A stretch of 47,352 nucleotides of DNA from Acidobacteriota bacterium (lineage in GTDB: Bacteria > Acidobacteriota > Terriglobia > Acidiferrales > UBA7541). The notes beneath the pieces are model-generated. The model worked only from the letters and a program-made list of their open reading frames with translations, had not been told where the DNA came from and searched no databases. Of the stretch, positions 41,947 to 47,352 are shown in pieces; the stretch's first letter is position 1; each line of letters begins with the position of its first letter. The position numbers and the translations under genes are program-made. Location: contig QHYK01000077.1 in the NCBI GenBank assembly GCA_003224085.1, forward strand, positions 1 through 47,352, given 5' to 3'.

Positions 41947-41970
41947 ATGTTCGCGGGTGGCGTCTAATAA
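41947..41970 (+). promoter_or_regulatory. CGTCT-type promoter-like repeat, copy 2
   Basis: ATGTTCGCGGGTGGCGTCTA is followed by ATAA. It is the better of the two for an ECF-like -10 (CGTCTAATA) and lies about 200 bases before the first adaptor gene. Function is inferred from pattern and duplication. Confidence 0.35.
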
Positions 41971-42168
41971 GGGAGCCAGCCGGGCGGGAGTGCGCGCATT
42001 AGGGTATTCCATGGATATGGCCGTTTTTGCTTCCGCGATAGACTGAGAGTTTTGCGGAAGAATTCGCTTTAGCCGCAAAAGGTTTCGAGAACAACCCTTT
42101 TCCCGGCCCCGAATTCCAACCGCCTTCGCGGGCGATATTTTGCGGATCTCTCGGGGGTGCATGAGGTT

Positions 42169-43449
42169 ATGCCGCTTCAGTTGATTTTCAGAAGTAAGCC
42201 CAAGGCTCTTTTCCTCGGCGCCCTCTCCCTGCTGATTCTCATCCTCCTCCCAAGACTGTTCGTCCATCTGCGCCGAGCGCAAGCCTCGGCGAGCCGCGCG
42301 GAGTCCATTTATCGCGTCGAGAAAAAGAACTTCTCACAGGCGCTCCGGCTGAATGGAACGACCATGGCAGCCCGTTCCTTCGCCGTCCTCGCTCCCCGGC
42401 TCGAAGGGGCGCAAGTCGGCTCCATGGTCATCACCAAACTGGCGCCGGCCGGAGCTTCGGTGAAGCAGGGCGACCTGCTCGTGGAATTCGATGCCCAGGC
42501 CCAGACCAAGGATTATCTTGACAAGAAAGCCGCCTATGACAACCTGGTGGGCCAGGTGGCGCAAAAGCAAGCTGAAGAGGACATCGCCCGCTCCAAAGAT
42601 GACACGGGCTTGCAACAGGCCGAGGACGAACTAAAGCGCGCGCAACTGGAGATGAAGCGCAATGAGATCGTATCCCGCATCGACGCGGAAAAGAACCAAG
42701 AGGCGGTGGACGAAGCGCAAGCCACTTTGAAGCAGCTCAAAGAGACTTACCAGTTGAAACGCGCCGCCGCTGGCGCGGGCATCCGCATTCAGGAGATTCA
42801 ACGGGACCGCGCCTTGGAGGCCATGCGTTACGCACAAAGCAACGCCTCCAAAATGACCGTGCGCTCTCCCATGGCGGGCGTGGTGGTCTACAACACCATC
42901 TGGCTGGGCAGCCGCATGGGCACGGTGCAACAGGGGGACCAGGTGCACCCCGGCTTGCCCTTCCTGTCGGTCGTGGACCCTTCCCAGATGGAAGTCCGCG
43001 TGGAGATGAATCAGGTGGACCTGCTGAAAGTCCATCCCGGCATGCACGCGAAGATGCACCTGGACGCGTATCCCGGCATCGAGCTGGGCGCAACACTCGA
43101 AGATCTTTCCCCCCTCGGCCACAACGGACAGTTCACCGACACCATCCGCGTGTTTTCCGCCCGCTTCACCGTGCAAGGCACCGATCCGAAGCTCCTGCCG
43201 GATCTCTCTGCGGCGCTAGATCTCGATCTCGGTTCGCTAGAAAACGCGCTGGTCGTTCCTTGCCAGAGCTTGGAATTCGATTCGGGAAATCCGTTTATCT
43301 GGGTGGAAGGCTCCGGGTCCTTTGAGAAACGGGCCGTGAAAACCGGTCCGCGCAACGACACGGAAGTTGTGGTCCTTTCCGGCCTGCGCGAGGGCGACAT
43401 CATCCGATTGACGCCGCCGGGAGAGCCTGCGCCAGGAGAGCGGCCATGA
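42169..43449 (+). CDS. periplasmic adaptor (membrane fusion protein) 1
   Basis: A protein of 426 residues from ATG 42169 (GTG 42157 is the alternative). A single N-terminal membrane helix (FLGALSLLILILLPRLFVHL) anchors it. The HlyD/MacA plan follows: barrel-sandwich half (LAPAGASVKQGDLLVEFDAQ), a long coiled coil (about 115-235, with repeats such as AEDELKRAQLEMKRNEIVSR), the second sandwich half (KMTVRSPMAGVVVYNTIW) and a beta-barrel domain (SQMEVRVEMNQVDLLKVHPG). The C-terminal membrane-proximal domain closes it. Such adaptors link an inner-membrane pump to an outer-membrane channel. It overlaps the next adaptor by ATGA. The CDS start is uncertain; the family is not. Confidence 0.88.
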   Translation: MPLQLIFRSKPKALFLGALSLLILILLPRLFVHLRRAQASASRAESIYRVEKKNFSQALRLNGTTMAARSFAVLAPRLEGAQVGSMVITKLAPAGASVKQGDLLVEFDAQAQTKDYLDKKAAYDNLVGQVAQKQAEEDIARSKDDTGLQQAEDELKRAQLEMKRNEIVSRIDAEKNQEAVDEAQATLKQLKETYQLKRAAAGAGIRIQEIQRDRALEAMRYAQSNASKMTVRSPMAGVVVYNTIWLGSRMGTVQQGDQVHPGLPFLSVVDPSQMEVRVEMNQVDLLKVHPGMHAKMHLDAYPGIELGATLEDLSPLGHNGQFTDTIRVFSARFTVQGTDPKLLPDLSAALDLDLGSLENALVVPCQSLEFDSGNPFIWVEGSGSFEKRAVKTGPRNDTEVVVLSGLREGDIIRLTPPGEPAPGERP

Positions 43450-44705
43450 TTCCGTCCAAGATTCGCGAAATGCTGTCCTGGAAGCGGCGGTACAAAGCCG
43501 CTGCTGGCGCTGCGGTCGTGCTGTTTGGAGGTCTAGGGTTTGGAGCTTTTCGGTTTGCGCATTCCGCCGCCGCAATTCCAACCGCCGAGGTGCAACGCAA
43601 GGATTTTGTGGACACACTGGAAATCAAGGGCGAGATCAAGGCCCTGCGCTCAAAGATCATCGCGGGGCCTTACAACGCGGGTGATTTGCAGATCGTCAGC
43701 CTGGTGGCCAACGCGGCGAAAGTAAAAAAAGGCGACATGCTCGTTCAGTTCGACACCACCACGATAAAGCAGAAACTGGATCAGGACCGATCCGGTGTCA
43801 AATCCGCAGAGGCAGAAATCAATCAATCCCAGGCAGCGGCGCGCTTGAAGGAAGAGCAGGATCTTACCGACGTCATGAACGCGAAATTCGACGCGGAAAA
43901 GGCGCGCATGGACGCCAGCAAACAGGAAATCCTCTCTGCCATTGACGGCGAGCAGGCCAAGCTGAAAGTCGTGGACGCCGAAGAAACGCAGAAAGCTGCC
44001 GAAGCGAAGCTGAAGGCGGACCGCTTGTCTGCCGAGGCGGATTTGGCCAGCAAGAAAGAAAAACTGAAGCAAGCCGAGTTTCAGGTGCGTCAGGACGAAA
44101 CCAGCCTGGAATCGCTCACCTTGCGCGCTCCGCTGGATGGCGTGGTGGCGCTCCAGAGCCACTGGCAACCCCAGGGGGGACCCGCGCCCTTCAAGCCGGG
44201 AGACCGTGCGTGGCCGGGCGCGGCGATTGCGGAGCTGCCAGACCCGAGTTCCTTGAAAATTTCCGCGCGCGTGGAGGAAGCGGAGCGCGGTCAACTGAAA
44301 CTGGGCCAGACTGCCACGGTGCGCGTGGACGCGGTTCCCGACCGCAGCTTCGGGGGACGCGTGGAAGCGATCAGTCCTACCGCCAGCCTCGATTTCAACG
44401 GAGGCTGGCCCATTCCTCACAATTTTTCCGTGGACCTGGCATTTTCCGAGAGCGATCCGCGCATCACTCCGGGAATGGCGGCGACAATCCGCGTGGGGGT
44501 TGCCAAGATTCCGGATGGAATGGTCATTCCGGCTTCCGCGGTTTTTCGCAAAGCGGGCCGGGCCGTCGCCTACCTGCAGCGCGGATCAAAGTTTGAAGAA
44601 ACTCCGGTCGAAGTTTCGCGGCGGAACACGGAAGAAGTCTTGCTGGCGCGCGGGTTGCAAGCAGGAGAGCGAGTTGCTCTGAAGGACCCGACGCTGCCGC
44701 GTTAA
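43446..44705 (+). CDS. periplasmic adaptor (membrane fusion protein) 2
   Basis: A protein of 419 residues. A membrane anchor near residues 17-38 (AAGAAVVLFGGLGFGAFRFA) precedes VQRKDFVDTLEIKGEIKAL, a sandwich half (AAKVKKGDMLVQFDTTTIKQ), a charged coiled coil (about 105-210) and the second half (LESLTLRAPLDGVVALQSHW). A barrel with LKISARVEEAERGQLKLGQ and a C-terminal domain (IPDGMVIPASAVFRKAGRAV) follow. It is similar in plan but clearly diverged from adaptors 1 and 3, so these are paralogues and not a recent tandem copy. It starts in the ATGA overlap and ends nine bases before adaptor 3. Confidence 0.88.
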   Translation: MIPSKIREMLSWKRRYKAAAGAAVVLFGGLGFGAFRFAHSAAAIPTAEVQRKDFVDTLEIKGEIKALRSKIIAGPYNAGDLQIVSLVANAAKVKKGDMLVQFDTTTIKQKLDQDRSGVKSAEAEINQSQAAARLKEEQDLTDVMNAKFDAEKARMDASKQEILSAIDGEQAKLKVVDAEETQKAAEAKLKADRLSAEADLASKKEKLKQAEFQVRQDETSLESLTLRAPLDGVVALQSHWQPQGGPAPFKPGDRAWPGAAIAELPDPSSLKISARVEEAERGQLKLGQTATVRVDAVPDRSFGGRVEAISPTASLDFNGGWPIPHNFSVDLAFSESDPRITPGMAATIRVGVAKIPDGMVIPASAVFRKAGRAVAYLQRGSKFEETPVEVSRRNTEEVLLARGLQAGERVALKDPTLPR

Positions 44706-44714
44706 AAAATCAAC

Positions 44715-46022
44715 ATGAACCGCACCATTTTACAAACCGGAGCTCTCTTGGCGGTCCTGACTGGCGCCGGGAGCAGCATCGCGTGCCGGCAGGCCAGCGC
44801 TCTGGCCGGCGAGATGGAGATTCCGACAGCCACGGTGAAGGAAGCCGACCTTCAATTGAAAGTGCGCACCACCGGCGCTTTGCGAACCAAGCAATCGAGG
44901 GTGATCGCCGCTCCCGCTATTGGAGGCGGAACCTTGCAGATCATCAAATTGGCGCGTTTCGGCGCGCAGGTTCACAAGGGCGATGTCATTCTCGAATTTG
45001 ATCCCAGCGAGCAGGAATACAACCTCGCCCAGAACCGCAGCGACCTCGAGCAAGCTGAGCAAGAAATCGTCAAATCCAAAGCCGATGCGGCTGTTCAAAC
45101 GGCCGAGGACCAAACCGCACTGTTAAAGGCCAAATATGCGGTGCGCCGCGCCGAACTGGAAGTGAGCAAGAACGAGTTGCTGAGCAAAATCGATGCACAG
45201 AAAAATATCCTGGCGCAGGATGAAGCCAAGCGGGCCCTGGCTCAGCTCGAACAGGATGTTCGCTCGCACAGCGCTTCCAACAAAGCTGCGCTGGCCATCA
45301 GCGAGGAGAAACGCAACAAGGCACGCCTGGCCATGAACCAGGCGGAGGACAACATCAAGAAGATGACCGTCACGGCCGCGATGGATGGCTTGGTGGTCAT
45401 CCACGCCAACACCGATTCCACCGGCGGCTTTTTCTTTTTTGGCATGACCCTTCCCGATTATCACGTGGGGGACCAGGTAAATCCGGGGAGCTCGATCGCG
45501 GAAGTGATTGATATGTCTCATCTGGAAGTTTCCGCGCAGGTTGGGGAAACCGACCACAGCAACCTCAAGCCAGGCCAGCCGGTGGACATTCAGGTCTACG
45601 CGCTGCCAAACGACAAGTTCACCGGCAAGGTGGAGACGGTGGGCGGCGCTACCTCCCACGAATTTTGGAACGACAATTCTCAGCACAAATTCGATGTCAC
45701 CATTCTCCTCGACAAATCCGATGCTCGGCTGAGGCCCGGCTTCGCGGCCAGCATCAGCATCCGCGGCGACCGCCTTTCCAATGCCGTCTCCATTCCCAGC
45801 GAAGCTGTATTTGAACGGGAAGGCAAGAAGATCGTCTATTGCAAACGCAATCGCGGCTTCGAGGCGCAAGAAGTCAAGCTTCGTGCGCTCAGCGAAGGAC
45901 AGGCCATTCTAGAGGGCGTGCAGCCGGGCACGGTGGTGGCCCTGGTCAATCCGGAAGCGCGCGCTTCGGAAAAGGCCAAGCCGGAAGGCGCAGGTCCGGC
46001 GCTGGGCCCGGGTGCGAAATGA
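44715..46022 (+). CDS. periplasmic adaptor (membrane fusion protein) 3
   Basis: A protein of 435 residues. The N-terminus is a signal-like segment (LLAVLTGAGSSIACRQAS) with a Cys at about 24 that could be lipidated, though the lipobox is imperfect. The body has VKEADLQLKVRTTGALRTKQ, GAQVHKGDVILEFDPSEQ, a long coiled coil (about 95-215), VTAAMDGLVVIHANTDSTGG and then an FFFFGMTLPDYHVGDQVNPG insertion. SHLEVSAQVGETDHSNLKPG and VSIPSEAVFEREGKKIVYCK follow. It overlaps the permease start by ATGA. If it is a lipoprotein, anchoring would differ from adaptors 1 and 2, which have true membrane helices. Confidence 0.87.
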   Translation: MNRTILQTGALLAVLTGAGSSIACRQASALAGEMEIPTATVKEADLQLKVRTTGALRTKQSRVIAAPAIGGGTLQIIKLARFGAQVHKGDVILEFDPSEQEYNLAQNRSDLEQAEQEIVKSKADAAVQTAEDQTALLKAKYAVRRAELEVSKNELLSKIDAQKNILAQDEAKRALAQLEQDVRSHSASNKAALAISEEKRNKARLAMNQAEDNIKKMTVTAAMDGLVVIHANTDSTGGFFFFGMTLPDYHVGDQVNPGSSIAEVIDMSHLEVSAQVGETDHSNLKPGQPVDIQVYALPNDKFTGKVETVGGATSHEFWNDNSQHKFDVTILLDKSDARLRPGFAASISIRGDRLSNAVSIPSEAVFEREGKKIVYCKRNRGFEAQEVKLRALSEGQAILEGVQPGTVVALVNPEARASEKAKPEGAGPALGPGAK

Positions 46023-47317
46023 GCCGATTCTCACTGGCCAGTACTCGCTCCCTGGCGGAACCGCGATCTCTCACCCAGTGGCTCCCCGATCTCACTTTTG
46101 GCTTCGAGAATCTCACCAATCACAAGCTACGCTCGCTCTTGACCATGCTGGGAATGATTTTTGGCGTCGCCGCCGTCGTGGCCATGCTGTCGATCGGAGC
46201 AGGAGCGCAACAAAAGGCAATGGCGTTTATCGAGCAGATGGGCGTCCGCAACGTTATTGTGGAGGCCAAGGAGGCTCACAACTACCAGGAGCTGCAGAAA
46301 GTACGGAAAGACTCGCCAGGGCTCACCCTGGCCGACTATCAGATTATTCGGCAGAACGTTAGCGATATTCAGAGCGGCACGCCCCGCAAACGCTTCACTC
46401 CGGCAAAATTTCTGCCGAAACCGCAACAAGATGCACCTGTCGTTTATGGCGTCGAACCCAGCTATCTTGAAATCGGCCATCTCCGTGTGACGGAGGGACG
46501 CTTTTTTGACGAGGCAGACAATGCTTACGCCGCCCCAGTCTGCGTTCTGGGGGCCGCTGCCAAGGACAGTTTGTTTGGCGCATCGCCAGCCGTCGGCGAA
46601 TATGTGAAGTTGAATGACCAGTGGTGCCACGTCATCGGCATCGCGGCGCCTCAGATGTCCGCGCAAAGCGACGTGGGGGGAATTCGCACCGAGGACATGA
46701 ATAACCTCATCTACGCCCCGCTGAATTCCGTTCGTTACCGTCTTGAGGATTCGCAAAGCCGGATGAAGGACGAAATCGATGGCATGTACCTGCATCTCGC
46801 TTCCACCGATACCAGCACCACGGACGCGGAGGTCGTGCGCGGCATCCTGAACTCTTCGCATCATAATGCGGGCGACTTCAGCGTCATCGTCCCCGCCGAA
46901 CTCCTGGCCCAGCAGAAGCGCACCGAACAGCTCTTCAACACCGTCATGGTGGCCATCGCTTCGATTTCGTTGCTCGTCGGCGGAATCGGCATCATGAACA
47001 TCATGCTGGCGGCCATTCTCGAGCGCACCCGGGAAATCGGCGTGCGTCGCGCCATTGGCGCGCGCCGCTCGGACATCGTGCGCCAGTTTGTCATCGAGGC
47101 GGTGCTGATTTCCTTCGCGGGCGGATTCTTGGGTTTGGTGATGGGCTTTGCCATGTCGCGGCTCATTGCGTGGATGGCGGGATGGAACACGGTGGTGACC
47201 ATCAGCTCCATTCTTCTTGCCTTCCTGGTTTCCATTTCCGTGGGCTTGATCTTCGGCACCTACCCGGCCGTGAAAGCCGCCCGGCTCGACCCGGTGGAAG
47301 CGATTCGCTACGAATAG
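46019..47317 (+). CDS. MacB-type ABC transporter permease
   Basis: A protein of 432 residues starting MSRFSLAST in the ATGA overlap; a longer frame runs back into adaptor 3. The first helix follows NHKLRSLLTMLGMIFGVAAVVAMLSIGAGAQ, the MacB N-terminal signature. A large periplasmic domain spans about 70-290 (PVVYGVEPSYLEIGHLRVTE, GRFFDEADN). The FtsX domain with three helices follows (ASISLLVGGIGIMNIMLAAI, LERTREIGVRRAIGARRSDI, and FGTYPAVKAARLDPVEAIRYE). It has no ATPase domain, so a separate ATP-binding subunit is needed; none lies upstream in this operon, and it may lie just past the window. Substrates of the class include peptides, lipoproteins and drugs. Confidence 0.92.
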   Translation: MSRFSLASTRSLAEPRSLTQWLPDLTFGFENLTNHKLRSLLTMLGMIFGVAAVVAMLSIGAGAQQKAMAFIEQMGVRNVIVEAKEAHNYQELQKVRKDSPGLTLADYQIIRQNVSDIQSGTPRKRFTPAKFLPKPQQDAPVVYGVEPSYLEIGHLRVTEGRFFDEADNAYAAPVCVLGAAAKDSLFGASPAVGEYVKLNDQWCHVIGIAAPQMSAQSDVGGIRTEDMNNLIYAPLNSVRYRLEDSQSRMKDEIDGMYLHLASTDTSTTDAEVVRGILNSSHHNAGDFSVIVPAELLAQQKRTEQLFNTVMVAIASISLLVGGIGIMNIMLAAILERTREIGVRRAIGARRSDIVRQFVIEAVLISFAGGFLGLVMGFAMSRLIAWMAGWNTVVTISSILLAFLVSISVGLIFGTYPAVKAARLDPVEAIRYE

Positions 47318-47352
47318 GTCATGGCTCTTTCGAGCCACAAGCGAACCATGAA

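Larger units (their letters stand above)
41755..42168. other. intergenic region before the efflux operon
   Basis: No gene seen. It contains two copies of an ATGTT-CGCGGG-GGCGTCT-ATAA element (listed separately) and is the likely promoter region of the adaptor/permease operon. The remaining sequence shows no strong hairpin. Confidence 0.4.

Noticed and set aside
1-47352. CRISPR arrays, tRNA and rRNA genes
   Set aside because: No regularly spaced short repeats and no cloverleaf or rRNA-like stretches were found by eye; a tRNA scan was not run.

Overview
The window looks like a chromosomal segment from an Acidobacteriota genome (Terriglobia/Acidobacteriia type). The reasons are a long Oar-like TonB-dependent receptor with an N-terminal carboxypeptidase-regulatory-like domain, a secreted kumamolisin (S53) peptidase with C-terminal Ig-like repeats, a Crp/Fnr regulator and small hypothetical proteins of the type common in that phylum, and GC-rich coding with dispersed palindromic repeats. 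The assignment is inference from gene style; there is no rRNA or tRNA here to anchor it.

Layout. 1-0.8 kb: relics of TnpB (IS200/IS605) and IstA (IS21) and one small conserved protein. 0.86-4.4 kb: Oar-like receptor. 4.7-7.0 kb: hipBA-type toxin-antitoxin pair with paired operators and an apparently leaderless promoter, then a metallophosphoesterase. 7.1-8.6 kb: two decayed transposases placed head to head. 9.1-12.2 kb: S53 peptidase. 12.5-14.9 kb: two tandem paralogous secreted proteins built of hexapeptide repeats (predicted beta-solenoids), facing a histidine kinase/response regulator pair across a strong shared terminator. 18-25.5 kb: sugar locus with an SSS symporter, a GH31 alpha-glucosidase, a GH13 pseudogene with three frameshifts and a stop, and a CBM9-like protein. 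25.6-26.5 kb: enoyl-CoA hydratase family protein. 26.5-33.7 kb: vitamin B12 salvage locus with two cobalamin riboswitches, btuF-btuC-btuD, a BtuB-like receptor, a DUF71/COG2102 ATP-pyrophosphatase and a DUF6580-like membrane protein. 34-36 kb: gatB and a probable selenocysteine peroxiredoxin. 36-39 kb: small decayed genes and a Crp-family regulator with a duplicated 5-prime end. 39-41.8 kb: envelope proteins, including a 59-residue membrane protein. 42.2-47.3 kb: three consecutive membrane-fusion adaptors followed by a MacB-type permease.

The two most notable observations are these. (1) At 35555-36016 a Bcp/PrxQ-like peroxiredoxin has UGA exactly where the peroxidatic cysteine should be, no other cysteine anywhere, an intact reading frame after it, and a hairpin that fits the bacterial SECIS geometry. 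(2) The twin secreted proteins at 12548-13606 and 13848-14912 are nearly all degenerate hexapeptides and share the same order and length of super-repeats (71-72, 71, 83, 55 residues), although I recognise no family for them.

All functional statements rest on reading motifs by eye. No database search, structure prediction or RNA folding was run.
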